Below, in pieces: positions 40,195-50,800 of a DNA stretch of 64,000 bases (its first letter is position 1; each line of letters begins with the position of its first letter). A model generated the notes under the pieces. The model was given only the letters and a program-made list of their open reading frames with translations, was not told the DNA's origin and did no database searches. The DNA comes from Comamonas testosteroni (GTDB lineage: Bacteria; Pseudomonadota; Gammaproteobacteria; Burkholderiales; Burkholderiaceae_C): NCBI RefSeq assembly GCF_003569915.1, contig NZ_KZ984451.1, forward strand, positions 1 to 64,000, read 5' to 3'. Position numbers and translations under genes: made by a program.

Positions 40195-40701
40195 TTACTT
40201 GGAGCCGTTCAGGGCCTTGATCACCTTGTCCGTGATATCAAACTTGGGGTTGATATACACAGCTTCCTGCAGGATCACATCGTACTTTTCGGTCTCAGCG
40301 ACTTGCTTGACCACATTGTTGGCACGATCGAGCACTGCAGCCAGCTCTTCGTTCTTGCGGGCGTTCAGGTCTTCCTGGAATTCACGGCGCTTGCGCTGGA
40401 ACTCACGATCCTGATCCACCAGTTGACGCTGACGCGAAGCGCGCTGGCTTTCGGCCATCGTCGGCGCTTCACGCTCGAACTTGTCCGAGGCATTCTTCAG
40501 AGAGTTGCCTTGGTCAACCAAATCCTTTTCGCGCTTAGAAAACTCCTGCTCAAGCTTGGCTTGGGCAGCCTTGGCGGCAGAGGCTTCACGGAAGATGCGA
40601 TCCGTGTTGACAAAACCTGCCTTGAATTCCTGTGCATGCGCAGAGACGGCCATGGCGCCAAGCAGCACAGCCAGAGAAAGATGGCTAGAGAGAGATTTCA
40701 T
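40195..40701 (-). CDS. skp: Periplasmic chaperone Skp/OmpH
   Basis: The 168-residue protein has a signal peptide (cleaved near VSAHA, about residue 23) and a long charged helical hairpin (about 45-135) typical of the trimeric Skp chaperone, which carries unfolded outer-membrane proteins to BamA. Its ATG shares one base with the bamA stop (TAATG), so production of chaperone and BamA is linked. Confidence 0.94.
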   Translation of the reverse strand: MKSLSSHLSLAVLLGAMAVSAHAQEFKAGFVNTDRIFREASAAKAAQAKLEQEFSKREKDLVDQGNSLKNASDKFEREAPTMAESQRASRQRQLVDQDREFQRKRREFQEDLNARKNEELAAVLDRANNVVKQVAETEKYDVILQEAVYINPKFDITDKVIKALNGSK

Positions 40702-43016
40702 TAGAAAGATGTTCCGATTTGGAATTGCAGTTTCTGGATTCTATCGCCGGTTTCCTTGCGAATCGGCTGAGCATAAGCCAGACGCAGAGGGCCCAGCGGA
40801 GAAATCCAGCTGATACCGATACCTGTGGAGGCACGCAGAGTGCTTAGATCCATGCTTTGTCCCTCCTCCCACACATTACCCGCATCCAGGAAAGTAAACA
40901 GACGCAGGGTTCTGTCATTACCAGCACCTGGGAACGGTACCATGAATTCGGCATTCAGAGTCAGCTTGCGCGTGCCGCCCAATGCCAGATTGGGATTCAC
41001 GCTATCGCGGCGACCCAGCGAGCCTTGCTCAAAGCCGCGCACAGATCCCAGACCACCAGAGTAGAAATTCTTGAAAATAGGATAGGGATTACCACCCAGG
41101 CCCTTACCCCAGCCCAGTTCACCATTCAATGCAATGGTGTACTTTTTGTTCAGGGGAATATATTGCTGAATCTGGTAATTGGCCTTCCAGTAGCGCATAT
41201 CGCTGAGGAAAGAGGTTTCCAGATTCAAGCGCTGATAGCGGCCTGCATTGGGAGCCAGGGCACTGTCACGATTATCACGAGACCAACCAATGGTGAAAGG
41301 AATACCGGTTTTGGAGCAGCCCGTATTCGAGCCAGCCGTGCCGCCGCAGTATTCGCTGTAAATCCCCGGCATATAGGTACCAGGCTTGATCTCATTGCCT
41401 TCAACGCCCGCACCAAAGTAAATGGTATCGACTTCGCTGAAAGGCACGCCAAAGCGCACACTGGCACCCTTGGTGATGATCTTGTAGGCACCATCATCGT
41501 AATATGGACGTGTCGTACGGTAGTACACGTCATAAGTACGAGAGATACCGGAGTCCGTGAAATACGGGTCGGTGGTGGAGACCACCATTGTGCGGTTGTA
41601 CTTGCTGGTGTTGACATCCAGACCCAGGTAATTACCAGAGCCAAAGACGTTTTCCTGCTTAATACCGAAAGACAGCGACACTTTTTCAGCGCTGGAGAAA
41701 CCAGCACCCAGCTGAATCGAGCCTGTGGGCTTTTCAACCACGTTGATCAGCAAATCCACTTGATCAGGGGATCCTGGTACTTCTTGAGTTTCGATTTCAA
41801 CTTGGGTGAAGAAACCCAGACGGTCAACGCGGTCACGCGACAGCTTGATCTTCTGACCGTCATACCAAGAAGCCTCGAACTGGCGGAATTCGCGGCGAAT
41901 CACTTCATCGCGGGTCTTGTTATTGCCGCTGACATTGATGCGGCGAATATAGGCTCGGCGCGAGGGCTGGGCCTGCAGCACAATGGCCACCCGGTTATTC
42001 GTCTTGTCCACTTCAGGCACAGCTTCTACCTTGGCAAAAGCAAAACCGAAGTTACTGTAATAGTCCGTAAAAGCCTTGATGGTTTCAGAAACCTGGTCTG
42101 CGTTATAGGGCTCGCCTGGCTTGATCTTGACCAGCGACTTGAACTCATCGTCACGATCAAGGAAGTTGCCCTCCATCTTCACGCCAGACACCACGTACTG
42201 GTTGCCTTCATGAATATTGACGGTCAGACCGATGTGCTGCTTGTCGGGCGAGATAGCGACCTGCGTGGAGTCAATGCGAAACTCCAGATAGCCGCGCTGC
42301 AGGTAGTAAGAACGCAGAGCTTCCAAGTCGGCATTGAGCTTGTTGCGCGCATAGCGATCCGACTTGGTATACCAGCTCATCCAGTTACCGGTGTCCTGAT
42401 CGAACAGGTCCTTGAGCGTGGATTCCTTGAAGGCCTTGGCGCCAACGATATGGATTTCGTTGATTCTGGCAGGATCACCCTCGGAAACCGTGAACGTCAG
42501 ATTCACGCGGTTGCGCTCGATTGGTGTGACAGTGGTCACCACTTCCGCGCCATAAAGGCTGCGGTTGATGTACTGACGCTTGAGTTCCTGCTCAGCGCGG
42601 TCTGCCAAAGCCTTGTCGAAGGGACGGCCCTCTGCCAGCCCCACATCACGCATGGCTTTGCCCAAGGTGTCCTTGTCAAATTCCTTGGTGCCTGCAAAGT
42701 TCACCTCGGCAATGGTGGGACGTTCCTCCACGACCACGACCAGTACATTGCCATTGGCTTCCAGGCGCACGTCCTTGAACAGACCCAGCGCAAACAGCGA
42801 ACGAATGGCGGCAGCGCCTTTTTCGTCGTTGTATTCATCGCCCACACGCAAAGGCATGGATGCAAAAACGGTACCCGGCTCCACACGCTGCAGACCTTCG
42901 ACGCGAATATCCTGAACCTTGAAAGGATCTAGCGCCCACGCTGCTTGCGCAGCCAAAACCATAGCAGCCAAGGCAACAGCTGTGCGCTTGCCAAAGCGAT
43001 TGAAATGTTTTTTCAT
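40701..43016 (-). CDS. bamA: Outer-membrane protein assembly factor BamA
   Basis: The 771-residue protein is the core of the BAM complex that inserts beta-barrel proteins. It has a signal peptide (cleaved near AWA, residue 28), five POTRA domains (about 29-430), and a 16-strand barrel. Barrel motifs include the VRGFE loop (SVRGFEQGSLG), and the chain ends in Phe (IGTSF), as required for outer-membrane proteins. It sits between rseP and skp as in most proteobacteria. Confidence 0.97.
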   Translation of the reverse strand: MKKHFNRFGKRTAVALAAMVLAAQAAWALDPFKVQDIRVEGLQRVEPGTVFASMPLRVGDEYNDEKGAAAIRSLFALGLFKDVRLEANGNVLVVVVEERPTIAEVNFAGTKEFDKDTLGKAMRDVGLAEGRPFDKALADRAEQELKRQYINRSLYGAEVVTTVTPIERNRVNLTFTVSEGDPARINEIHIVGAKAFKESTLKDLFDQDTGNWMSWYTKSDRYARNKLNADLEALRSYYLQRGYLEFRIDSTQVAISPDKQHIGLTVNIHEGNQYVVSGVKMEGNFLDRDDEFKSLVKIKPGEPYNADQVSETIKAFTDYYSNFGFAFAKVEAVPEVDKTNNRVAIVLQAQPSRRAYIRRINVSGNNKTRDEVIRREFRQFEASWYDGQKIKLSRDRVDRLGFFTQVEIETQEVPGSPDQVDLLINVVEKPTGSIQLGAGFSSAEKVSLSFGIKQENVFGSGNYLGLDVNTSKYNRTMVVSTTDPYFTDSGISRTYDVYYRTTRPYYDDGAYKIITKGASVRFGVPFSEVDTIYFGAGVEGNEIKPGTYMPGIYSEYCGGTAGSNTGCSKTGIPFTIGWSRDNRDSALAPNAGRYQRLNLETSFLSDMRYWKANYQIQQYIPLNKKYTIALNGELGWGKGLGGNPYPIFKNFYSGGLGSVRGFEQGSLGRRDSVNPNLALGGTRKLTLNAEFMVPFPGAGNDRTLRLFTFLDAGNVWEEGQSMDLSTLRASTGIGISWISPLGPLRLAYAQPIRKETGDRIQKLQFQIGTSF

Positions 43017-43062
43017 GAGTGGAATATGCCGCCAGTGCGGCTTGACCGAAAGCGGTAGAAAG

Positions 43063-44433
43063 TTAGCCCCAGAGCCGGTTGATATCGTTGAAAAAGGCGA
43101 CTGACATCATCAGCAAGATCACCGCCACGCCAGCGCGCTGCAGCCTCTCGGCCCAGACTTCAGAGACATTCCGCCCTGTCACGCCTTCCCAAAGATAATA
43201 CATCAGGTGCCCGCCATCGAGAACAGGCAATGGTAGCAGGTTGAGCACGCCCAGACTGATGCTGATGAGCGCGAGAAACGATAAATACTGAACCAGCCCC
43301 ATGCTGGCCGATTTGCCGGCGAAGTCGGCAATCGTCAGCGGACCGCTGATATTCTTCAGCGAGGCTTGGCCGATAAGCATGCGCCCCATCATGCGCAGCG
43401 TCATAGATGAGAGTTCCCAGGTCTTCTTCACCCCCGCAATCAGCCCATCCCAAAGCCCCAGACGCACCTGAACCATGGCTGGCTGACCGCCGATATAGGC
43501 ATTGACACGGGCAATCGCGGGCTGGCCATTCTTGCCTTCCAGCACTTCAGGTGTTACCTGCAGTTGCAAGCGTTGCCCATTTCGCAGGACTTCCCAGGTC
43601 TGGGCATCAGCACGACCTGACTCGCCCAACTGGCGAATGGCATTGAGCAGTTGCAGACCATCAAGCGCTGGCTTGCCGTTGAGGCTGAGCACCGTATCAC
43701 CCTTGCGCACGCCCGCCTTGTCGGCAGGGCCGCCAGCTACGACATCATCGATCACTGGAGCAGTCCAGGCTCCCAGTAGCCCCGCCTGCTTCATGAAAGT
43801 GGCATCTGGTTCCTTGTTTGCCAGACTGGACAAGTCCAATGACACCACGCGCGGCGTTGCCTCAGGTTTGCCGGCGACTTCAAGCTGCAAGGAGTCGCCA
43901 TCAATGGCGGCAGTCGTGATCGCCCAGCGCAGCTCGCTCAGCGAGCTGACGCTCTGCCAATCCTTGCCACCTTGTGAGAAGCGTTGCACCCAGTCACCGC
44001 TTTGCACACCTGCCATTTGCAAGATCGAGCCTGCTGGTGGCGCAGCCAAGCGGGCCGCTGGCTCACTCATGCCCATCCAGTTGACCACGGCCAGCAAGAC
44101 AATGGCCAGCACCAGATTGGCAGCGGGGCCTGCCGCCACGATCGCGGCCCGAGAGCGCAGTGGCTGATTGTTGAAGGCCAGATGCTTTTCTTCGGGTTTG
44201 ACTTCACCCTCACGCTCGTCGAGCATGCGCACGTAGCCACCCAGAGGCAGCGCGGCAACGACGTATTCGGTACCGGACTTTTTGCTGGTCCAGCGCAGCA
44301 GCGGTTTGCCAAAACCAATGGAGTAACGCAGGACCTTGACACCGCAGGCCACGGCCACGCGGTAGTGTCCCCACTCATGCACAGCAATCAGAATGCCGAG
44401 CGCCACGATAAAAGCGACAACCGTCAGCAGCAC
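43063..44433 (-). CDS. rseP: Site-2 intramembrane zinc protease RseP
   Basis: This 456-residue protease cuts anti-sigma factors inside the membrane during the envelope stress response. The zinc site HEWGH is in the first span (ILIAVHEWGHY), and the second metal motif is NLLPLPVLDGG near residue 400. Two PDZ domains lie between (about 115-310). The start is a GTG at 44433 preceded by AGGAG at five bases. It lies between dxr and bamA. Confidence 0.96.
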   Translation of the reverse strand: MLLTVVAFIVALGILIAVHEWGHYRVAVACGVKVLRYSIGFGKPLLRWTSKKSGTEYVVAALPLGGYVRMLDEREGEVKPEEKHLAFNNQPLRSRAAIVAAGPAANLVLAIVLLAVVNWMGMSEPAARLAAPPAGSILQMAGVQSGDWVQRFSQGGKDWQSVSSLSELRWAITTAAIDGDSLQLEVAGKPEATPRVVSLDLSSLANKEPDATFMKQAGLLGAWTAPVIDDVVAGGPADKAGVRKGDTVLSLNGKPALDGLQLLNAIRQLGESGRADAQTWEVLRNGQRLQLQVTPEVLEGKNGQPAIARVNAYIGGQPAMVQVRLGLWDGLIAGVKKTWELSSMTLRMMGRMLIGQASLKNISGPLTIADFAGKSASMGLVQYLSFLALISISLGVLNLLPLPVLDGGHLMYYLWEGVTGRNVSEVWAERLQRAGVAVILLMMSVAFFNDINRLWG

Positions 44434-44523
44434 CTGAACTCCTTTACTCCAATCAGCCCTTGGAGCGAGAGTGTGGCAGCAAGTTCAATTGCCACCCCAC
44501 TAAAACTGCAACTTTGCAAAAGC

Positions 44524-45702
44524 TTAACGCGCCCACTGGGCGGCGATCGCCTGAGCCTGCTCGCGAGCGCGGGCATCCAGAGCCATCAGGTCTTCCAGAC
44601 TGGCAACAGGGCCAGGCTGCACCGACTCCAGCGTCTGCAAGTTGACGGCATGAATGCGGTCAAATGACAGACGACGATCCAGAAATGCCGCGACCGCGAT
44701 CTCATTGGCCGCATTGAGCACCGTGGTCGTACCTTCGGGTGCACGCAGCGCCTGCCAGGACAGATGCAGGCCTGGAAAGCGCTTGGCATCGGCCTCTTCA
44801 AAAGTCAGCGCTGCCAGCTTGGCAAAGTCCAGCAGCGGCGCACCGCTGGCAATGCGCTCGGGCCAGGCCAAGCCGCAGGCAATGGGCACACGCATATCGG
44901 GCGTGCCCAGTTGCGCCAGCACCGAGGAGTCCTTGAACTGCACCATGGAGTGCACGATCTGCTGGGGATGAATGACGACCTTGATTTTCTCCGGTGCCAT
45001 GTCGAACAACCAGCGCGCTTCGATCACTTCCAGCGCCTTGTTCATCATGGTGGCCGAGTCCACCGAGATCTTGCGGCCCATCGAAAAGTTCGGGTGTGTG
45101 CAAGCCTGCTCAGGCGTGATTTCGGACAGAGTGGCCGGATCGCGCTGGCGGAAAGGCCCACCCGATGCGGTCAGCAGCAGGCAATCCACGCGCTCGCCCC
45201 AAGTGCTGCTGTCTTCCGGCAGACACTGGAAGATGGCCGAGTGCTCACTGTCGATGGGCAGCAGAGTTGCACCATGGCGCTTGACGGTGTCCATAAACAG
45301 CGCACCGCCCACCACCAGCGCTTCCTTATTGGCGAGCAGCAGACGCTTGCCTGCCTTGGCAGCAGCAAGACATGGAGCCAGACCCGCTGCGCCCACAATC
45401 GCGCCCATGACGGCATCGACCTCAGGGTGAGACGCTATTGTTTCAAGAGCATCCGGCGCATCTAACACCTGGACTGCAAGCCCATTTTGCTTTAATTGAT
45501 CTGCCAGTTGCTGTGCATGAGCCGGACTGGCCATCACGGCAAAGCGCGGCTTGAACTGCGCGCACTGCTTGAGCATCAGATCCACTTGCGTGGATGCGCT
45601 CAGTGCAAAGATTTCATATTGATCGGGGTGGCGCGCCACCACATCCAGGGTATTGGTTCCGATGGAGCCGGTTGAACCCAGAACCGTGATTTTCTGTTTC
45701 AT
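44524..45702 (-). CDS. dxr: 1-deoxy-D-xylulose 5-phosphate reductoisomerase
   Basis: This 392-residue enzyme is the second step of the MEP isoprenoid route and is the fosmidomycin target. It has an N-terminal NADPH fold (ITVLGSTGSIGTNTLDV), the metal/substrate region LLPIDSEHSAIFQCL, and the flexible loop with SGGPFR. It overlaps cdsA by four bases (ATGA). Isoprenoids made here feed the undecaprenyl synthase encoded two genes upstream. Confidence 0.97.
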   Translation of the reverse strand: MKQKITVLGSTGSIGTNTLDVVARHPDQYEIFALSASTQVDLMLKQCAQFKPRFAVMASPAHAQQLADQLKQNGLAVQVLDAPDALETIASHPEVDAVMGAIVGAAGLAPCLAAAKAGKRLLLANKEALVVGGALFMDTVKRHGATLLPIDSEHSAIFQCLPEDSSTWGERVDCLLLTASGGPFRQRDPATLSEITPEQACTHPNFSMGRKISVDSATMMNKALEVIEARWLFDMAPEKIKVVIHPQQIVHSMVQFKDSSVLAQLGTPDMRVPIACGLAWPERIASGAPLLDFAKLAALTFEEADAKRFPGLHLSWQALRAPEGTTTVLNAANEIAVAAFLDRRLSFDRIHAVNLQTLESVQPGPVASLEDLMALDARAREQAQAIAAQWAR

Positions 45703-46556
45703 GGATGCACAAAGGATGAGAGCATCATTGCCAACGGCAGCGTGGGCAGGAGGGCATCAATGCGATCCAGAACACCACCATGGCCGGGCAGCAAGCCGCT
45801 GCTGTCCTTGACACCAACGCTGCGCTTGATGAGGGATTCGACCAAGTCGCCCACCACACTCATCGCAGCCATAAACACTGCAGCCAGCAGCAGAAACCAT
45901 GTCCCATGCGACTGCAGCACCGAATAAAAACTGGGCACAGCGGCACCGTAATGACGGTCCGCCCAGCTCCAGACCAGAGCCATCACCACCACACCCGCCA
46001 TACCACCCCAGACACCTTCCCAGCTTTTGCCAGGGCTGATGGAGGGCGCGAGCTTGTTCTTGGTGAACTTGAGGCCAAAGGTGCGGCCCGCAAAGTAGGC
46101 AAATATGTCAGCCACCCAGACCAACACCAGCACCGACAGCAGGAAGTTGATGCCTATATTGCGCGCCTGCACCACTGCCATCCAGGCCAGCCACAAAGCG
46201 AGCACACCACCTACCAGCCGAACCGCAGCAGGAATATGCGGCCAGCCCGCCACGCCGGCGCGCAGCAGCAAGACACCACCCAGCACCCAGCAGGCTCCCG
46301 CCACAATCCAGACGCTGGACAGCGGCTGCTGCAGCCAGCCAGCCCACCACGAACCTGCGCACAGCGCTGTGCAAATCGCCCCTAAAGCCAGCGCCCCTGC
46401 CTGGCCAAAGCCATTGAGCCGCCCCCATTCCCAGGCACCAGCGGCCATGAAGATCAGCATCAACACCGCAAAAGGCACTGTGCTGGCGGGATAGAACAAG
46501 GCTGGCAGCAGGATGGCCAGCAAAATCAAGGCGGTAATGACGCGCTGCTTGAGCAT
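45699..46556 (-). CDS. cdsA: Phosphatidate cytidylyltransferase
   Basis: This 285-residue membrane enzyme makes CDP-diacylglycerol, the branch point of phospholipid synthesis. It has about eight spans and the C-terminal CDS signature SLIKRSVGVKDSSGLLPGHGG, followed by LDRIDALL. It lies 14 bp after uppS and overlaps dxr. Confidence 0.96.
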   Translation of the reverse strand: MLKQRVITALILLAILLPALFYPASTVPFAVLMLIFMAAGAWEWGRLNGFGQAGALALGAICTALCAGSWWAGWLQQPLSSVWIVAGACWVLGGVLLLRAGVAGWPHIPAAVRLVGGVLALWLAWMAVVQARNIGINFLLSVLVLVWVADIFAYFAGRTFGLKFTKNKLAPSISPGKSWEGVWGGMAGVVVMALVWSWADRHYGAAVPSFYSVLQSHGTWFLLLAAVFMAAMSVVGDLVESLIKRSVGVKDSSGLLPGHGGVLDRIDALLPTLPLAMMLSSFVHP

Positions 46557-46570
46557 GGCACCTCTTGTAA

Positions 46571-47308
46571 TTAGGACGTCAAAGCTGTATCTGACGGCTG
46601 TTGAATCTGCTCAGAAGTCTGGCCAAAACGACGCTCACGACCACTGAACACGGAAATAGCCTCATCCAGCGCTGCCTCATCAAAATCAGGCCAAAGGCTG
46701 TTGCTGAAGAAAAGCTCAGTATATGCAGCCTGCCAGAGCAGAAAATTGCTGATGCGTGTCTCCCCGCCCGTACGGATCATCAGATCGGGGTCTGGCACAT
46801 GAGCCAGAGCCATGGCGCGATCGAGATTCTCGGGCGTCAGCTCTAGGCCTTGCGCTACTACCTTCTGCGCTGCCTGGGCAATATCCCAGCGACCGCCGTA
46901 GTTGAAGCAGACATTCAGGACCAAGCGTGTGTTGTGCGCGGTAACGCGTTCTGCATCTGCCAGGCTATTGCGCACTTTCTCACTTAAGCCCTGACGGTCA
47001 CCAATGAAATATAGGCGCACGCCATCATTGCTTAGTTGCCTGACCTCTTTGGCCAAAGCCGTCGCCAGCAGGCTCATGAGACCCGAGACCTCTTCCTGCG
47101 GGCGGTTCCAGTTCTCCGAAGAGAAGGCAAACACTGTCAGTACCTGCACACCCTGCTCCACGCAGGCTCGTGCGCATCGACGCAGGGACTCCACGCCCTG
47201 CTTATGACCTGCAAGGCGTGGAAGCAGACGGCGTTTAGCCCACCGTCCGTTGCCATCCATGATGATGGCAATATGGCGCGGAACTGCGCCGTTTTTTGGG
47301 GATGTCAA
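46571..47308 (-). CDS. uppS: Undecaprenyl diphosphate synthase
   Basis: This cis-prenyltransferase makes the C55 lipid carrier for peptidoglycan and O-antigen. The catalytic Asp is in IAIIMDGNGRWAK; other motifs are FAFSSENWNRP and DLMIRTGGETRISNFLLWQ. Start choice is uncertain: no ATG precedes the motif. I prefer the TTG at 47308 (AAAGGA nine bases before it, 245 residues, normal N terminus); a TTG at 47329 would add seven residues but has its GAGG too close. It directly follows frr. Confidence 0.93.
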   Translation of the reverse strand: MTSPKNGAVPRHIAIIMDGNGRWAKRRLLPRLAGHKQGVESLRRCARACVEQGVQVLTVFAFSSENWNRPQEEVSGLMSLLATALAKEVRQLSNDGVRLYFIGDRQGLSEKVRNSLADAERVTAHNTRLVLNVCFNYGGRWDIAQAAQKVVAQGLELTPENLDRAMALAHVPDPDLMIRTGGETRISNFLLWQAAYTELFFSNSLWPDFDEAALDEAISVFSGRERRFGQTSEQIQQPSDTALTS

Positions 47309-47332
47309 AAGTGCAAGTCCTTTGGCCAAGCC

Positions 47333-47893
47333 TCAGACCGCCATGATGTCCTGCTCTTTGGCAGCCACCAACGCATCGATCTCGGCAATATGCTTGTCGG
47401 TGATCTTCTGGATCTCGGCTTCGGAGCGCTTTTGATCGTCTTCGGAAGCCTCCTTTTCCTTGACCAGCTTCTTGACGCCTTCGTTGGCATCACGGCGCAG
47501 GTTGCGCACGGCAATCTTGGAGTTTTCGCCTTCGTTGCGCGCCAGCTTGGTCATTTCCTTGCGGCGCTCTTCGCTCATGGGAGGCATGGGCACGCGGATC
47601 AGGTCGCCCAGCGAGGCGGGGTTCAGACCCAGATCGCTTTCGCGGATGGCCTTTTCCACCTTGGCGGACATATTCTTTTCCCAGGGCTGCACGCTGATGG
47701 TGCGAGCATCCATCAGGGACACATTGGCCACTTGCGACAGCGGCACCATGGAGCCGTAGTACTCGACATGAATGGCATCGAGCAATGCAGGGTTAGCACG
47801 ACCAGTGCGTACGCGCGAGAGGTTGTGCTTGAGTGCCTCGATGGATTGACCCATCTTGGTTTCAGTGTTCTTCTTGATGTCAGCGATCGTCAT
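47333..47893 (-). CDS. frr: Ribosome recycling factor
   Basis: This 186-residue factor splits post-termination ribosomes together with EF-G. Full length with the family motifs [34 protein letters not shown] and the C-terminal helix [15 protein letters not shown]. Located between pyrH and uppS in the conserved order. Confidence 0.97.
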   Translation of the reverse strand: MTIADIKKNTETKMGQSIEALKHNLSRVRTGRANPALLDAIHVEYYGSMVPLSQVANVSLMDARTISVQPWEKNMSAKVEKAIRESDLGLNPASLGDLIRVPMPPMSEERRKEMTKLARNEGENSKIAVRNLRRDANEGVKKLVKEKEASEDDQKRSEAEIQKITDKHIAEIDALVAAKEQDIMAV

Positions 47894-47934
47894 GTTCTTC
47901 TTCCTTGGAGAGAGTTCTCAGTGAAGCGTAACCC

Positions 47935-48657
47935 TCAAGCGTACACCAGAGTGCCTTCATTCTCGCCCATCACCACGCGCTTGAGAGCGCCGGGCTTGAC
48001 GATGGAGAACACACGGATGGGCAGCTTCTGGTCACGGCACAGCGCAAAGGCCGTGGCGTCCATGATGCCCAGATTGCGCGAAATGGCTTCGTCGAATGTC
48101 AGCTTGTCGTAGCGTGTGGCCGAAGGATCCTTGACCGGATCGGCGGTGTACACGCCGTCCACCTTGGTGGCCTTGAGCACGACTTCAGCGCCGATTTCAG
48201 CACCGCGCAGTGCGGCAGCGGTGTCTGTCGTGAAGAAGGGGTTACCGGTACCGGCGGCAAACACCACCACCTTGCCTTCTTCCAGGTATTGCAGCGCCTT
48301 GGGGCGCACATAGGGCTCGACCACCTGCTCGATGCCGATGGCGGACATCACACGTGCGGTGAGGCCCTGTTTGTCCATGGCATCGGCCAGGGCCAGCGCA
48401 TTCATCACGGTGGCCAGCATGCCCATATAGTCGGCTGTCGCACGGTCCATGCCGACGGAGCCGCCCGCGACGCCGCGGAAGATATTGCCGCCGCCGATGA
48501 CCACGGCCACCTGCACACCCACCTTGGTGACTTCCACGATCTCGGCCACCATGCGCTCGATTGTTGCGCGGTTGATGCCGAACTGGTCATCCCCCATTAA
48601 CGCCTCGCCCGACAGCTTGAGCAGGATGCGCTTGTGGGCAGGAATGGCGTTGGGCAT
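47935..48657 (-). CDS. pyrH: UMP kinase
   Basis: This 240-residue amino-acid-kinase-fold enzyme phosphorylates UMP. Motifs: [41 protein letters not shown] and [16 protein letters not shown]. The ATG at 48657 ([10 protein letters not shown]) is the start; the longer frame runs through non-coding sequence. It lies about 95 bp after tsf, with a hairpin between. Confidence 0.97.
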   Translation of the reverse strand: MPNAIPAHKRILLKLSGEALMGDDQFGINRATIERMVAEIVEVTKVGVQVAVVIGGGNIFRGVAGGSVGMDRATADYMGMLATVMNALALADAMDKQGLTARVMSAIGIEQVVEPYVRPKALQYLEEGKVVVFAAGTGNPFFTTDTAAALRGAEIGAEVVLKATKVDGVYTADPVKDPSATRYDKLTFDEAISRNLGIMDATAFALCRDQKLPIRVFSIVKPGALKRVVMGENEGTLVYA

Positions 48658-48711
48658 GGTGTTTCTCCGTGGAAATAAAAAGTGAGAATGAAAAACGGGA
48701 GGGGGATAAAT

Positions 48712-48736
48712 CAATCGCGGCACCTGGCCGCGATTG
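48712..48736 (-). terminator. tsf-pyrH intercistronic hairpin
   Basis: CAATCGCGGC (48712-48721) and GCCGCGATTG (48727-48736) form a perfect 10-bp stem with loop ACCTG, 16 bp after the tsf stop. The following minus-strand bases (ATTTATCC) are only weakly T-rich, so readthrough into pyrH is likely. Confidence 0.55.
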
Positions 48737-48752
48737 TTGCTAAGGCTTAGGT

Positions 48753-49646
48753 TTAAGCACCAGCCTTGGCTGCTGCCACCTGGGCAGCCACTTCAGCGGC
48801 AAAGTCGTCAGCCTTCTTCTCAATGCCTTCACCCACCACATACATGGTGAATGCCTTCACTGTCGTGTTGGCAGCCTTGAGCATTTGACCCACGGTTTGC
48901 TTGCCGTCAGCAGCCTTCACGAAGACCTGGTCAGCCAGGGACACTTCCTTCAGGTACTTCTGCACGGAGCCTTCCACCATCTTGGCGACGATGTCAGCGG
49001 GCTTGCCGGATTCAGCAGCCTTGCCTTCGGCCACGGCACGTTCCTTGGCGATCAGCTCGGCAGGCACGTCAGCGGAGGTCAGAGCCACGGGCTTCATGGC
49101 AGCCACGTGCATTGCCACGTCCTTGGCAGCAGCAGCGTCGCCGTCGAACTCGACCACCACGCCAATGCGGGTGCCGTGCACGTAGGAAACCAGGCCAGCG
49201 CCGCTGAAAGCCTTGAAGCGGCGGAAGGACATGTTTTCGCCGATCTTGCCGATCAGGCCCTTGCGCACGTCTTCCAGAGTGGGGCCGTAGCCGTCTTGCT
49301 CGTAGGCCAGAGCGCCCAGGGCTTCAATGTCAGCGGGGTTGTGTTCAGCAACCAGCTTGGCAGCAGCGTTCGCCATGGCCAGGAAGCTGTCGTTCTTGGA
49401 CACGAAGTCGGTTTCGCTGTTCACTTCGATCAGGCCGCCCTTGCCGCCGTCGATGAAAGCAGCCACAACGCCTTCAGCCGTCACGCGCGAAGCAGCCTTA
49501 CCAGCCTTGGTGCCCAGCTTGACGCGCAGCAGCTCTTCTGCCTTGGCCATGTCGCCGTCAGCTTCGGTCAGAGCCTTCTTGCACTCCATCATGGGAGCGT
49601 CGGTCTTGGCGCGCAGTTCGGCCACCATGCTTGCAGTAATTGCCAT
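48753..49646 (-). CDS. tsf: Elongation factor Ts
   Basis: The 297-residue nucleotide-exchange factor for EF-Tu has the N-terminal UBA-like domain with [19 protein letters not shown], the core dimerisation domains with [12 protein letters not shown], and the C-terminal module. It follows rpsB across a terminator-like hairpin, as in many bacteria where the two genes share a promoter. Confidence 0.97.
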   Translation of the reverse strand: MAITASMVAELRAKTDAPMMECKKALTEADGDMAKAEELLRVKLGTKAGKAASRVTAEGVVAAFIDGGKGGLIEVNSETDFVSKNDSFLAMANAAAKLVAEHNPADIEALGALAYEQDGYGPTLEDVRKGLIGKIGENMSFRRFKAFSGAGLVSYVHGTRIGVVVEFDGDAAAAKDVAMHVAAMKPVALTSADVPAELIAKERAVAEGKAAESGKPADIVAKMVEGSVQKYLKEVSLADQVFVKAADGKQTVGQMLKAANTTVKAFTMYVVGEGIEKKADDFAAEVAAQVAAAKAGA

Positions 49647-49773
49647 CGTATTTCTCCAGTATCAGTTCATTCGTTACAGGAACGACTTACGCAACGCTCA
49701 AAGGCAAGAAGCTCGCCTCTGTGACACACCGCGGTGCATTCTCTCTTGCGTAAGTCCAATCAGGATTGCGGCT

Positions 49774-49801
49774 TAAAAAAACGGGGCTACTCAGAGCCCC
49801 G
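49774..49801 (-). terminator. Intrinsic terminator/attenuator between rpsB and tsf
   Basis: CGGGGCT (49782-49788) pairs with AGCCCCG (49795-49801). On the minus strand the stem is followed by TTTTTTT (49781-49775). It lies just after rpsB and would set the ratio of S2 to EF-Ts. Confidence 0.85.
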
Positions 49802-49838
49802 CTTTTTCTCGCGATGCGGTCGCGCAGCCGGACTTCGC

Positions 49839-50591
49839 TTAGGCGGCGGATGCTTCCACTTCCACGAACTCGTCGCCGTCTTCACCAGCGGCAGCCTTGA
49901 CCACGTCGTTCAGACGAGCTTCACGGCCTTCCAGGATCGCGTCGGCGATGCCTTGGGCGTACAGCTGCACAGCCTTGGCAGAGTCGTCGTTACCAGGAAT
50001 CACGTAGTCGATGCCTTCGGGGTTGTGGTTGGTGTCAACCACGCCGACCAGAGGAATGCCCAGCTTCTTGGCTTCAGCGATAGCAATCTTGTGGAAACCC
50101 ACGTCGATCACGAAGATAGCGTCGGGCAGGCCGTTCATGTCCTGGATACCGCCGATGTCCTTTTCCAGCTTTTCCAGTTCGCGAACGAACATCAGCTGTT
50201 CCTTCTTGGACATGGATTCCAGGCCGGTTTCTTGCTGAGCCTTCATGTCCTTCAGACGCTTGATGGAGGTCTTGACGGTCTTGAAGTTGGTCAGCATGCC
50301 GCCCAACCAGCGTTGGTCGACGAAAGGAACGCCAGCGCGCTGAGCTTGCTCAGCCACCAGTTCACGAGCTTGACGCTTGGTACCCACCATCAGAACGGTG
50401 CCGCCGTTAGCTGTCAGTTGCTTGACGAACTTTTGGGCGTCCTGGAACATCGGCAGCGACTTTTCCAGGTTGATGATGTGAATCTTGTTACGCGAACCGA
50501 AGATGAACGGAGCCATCTTGGGATTCCAGAAGCGGGTTTGGTGACCGAAATGGACGCCGGCTTCCAGCATCTCACGCATTGTTACTGCCAT
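49839..50591 (-). CDS. rpsB: 30S ribosomal protein S2
   Basis: The 250-residue protein has S2 signatures [45 protein letters not shown] and [10 protein letters not shown]. The ATG at 50591 ([10 protein letters not shown]) is the family start; the very long open frame continuing upstream is not coding. The acidic tail ([15 protein letters not shown]) is as expected. It heads the rpsB-tsf-pyrH-frr chain. Confidence 0.98.
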   Translation of the reverse strand: MAVTMREMLEAGVHFGHQTRFWNPKMAPFIFGSRNKIHIINLEKSLPMFQDAQKFVKQLTANGGTVLMVGTKRQARELVAEQAQRAGVPFVDQRWLGGMLTNFKTVKTSIKRLKDMKAQQETGLESMSKKEQLMFVRELEKLEKDIGGIQDMNGLPDAIFVIDVGFHKIAIAEAKKLGIPLVGVVDTNHNPEGIDYVIPGNDDSAKAVQLYAQGIADAILEGREARLNDVVKAAAGEDGDEFVEVEASAA

Positions 50592-50607
50592 GTAAATTAC
50601 CTCTAAG

Positions 50608-50631
50608 GTTGGGTCTAAAATCCGGCCCAAC
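50608..50631 (-). promoter_or_regulatory. Hairpin in the rpsB leader next to the ribosome site
   Basis: GTTGGG (50608-50613) pairs with CCCAAC (50626-50631), ending 16 nt before the ATG and only a few bases before the Shine-Dalgarno sequence (AGAGGT on the minus strand). S2 represses its own messenger in other bacteria, and this stem is placed to take part in such control. Confidence 0.35.
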
Positions 50632-50794
50632 GATTGCTTCCCAAGAGAGAAAGCAACACCTTGAATAGGCCGGTTTGCTATTTGCCTTGCCTGCCTGAAG
50701 AGCGCTGCCGCACCGAATAAATCGCTGCCGCATCCACCACTTACAGTGCTTGTCGAGCTGCCCCTTACGGGCCAACCCTTAGCAAAGCCGCAAA

Positions 50795-50800
50795 ATTTTA
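50795..50800 (-). promoter_or_regulatory. Extended -10 promoter of rpsB
   Basis: On the minus strand TGC precedes TAAAAT, forming an extended -10 element, with no good -35 box. It would give a leader of about 200 nt. It lies 11 bp before the divergent amidase ATG. Confidence 0.45.

Noticed and set aside
40857..42932. A 691-codon open frame opposite bamA, and similar long antisense frames opposite ftsH, rnr and the DUF349 gene
   Set aside because: All lie fully inside well-supported genes, lack ribosome sites and family motifs, and share the same shadow composition.
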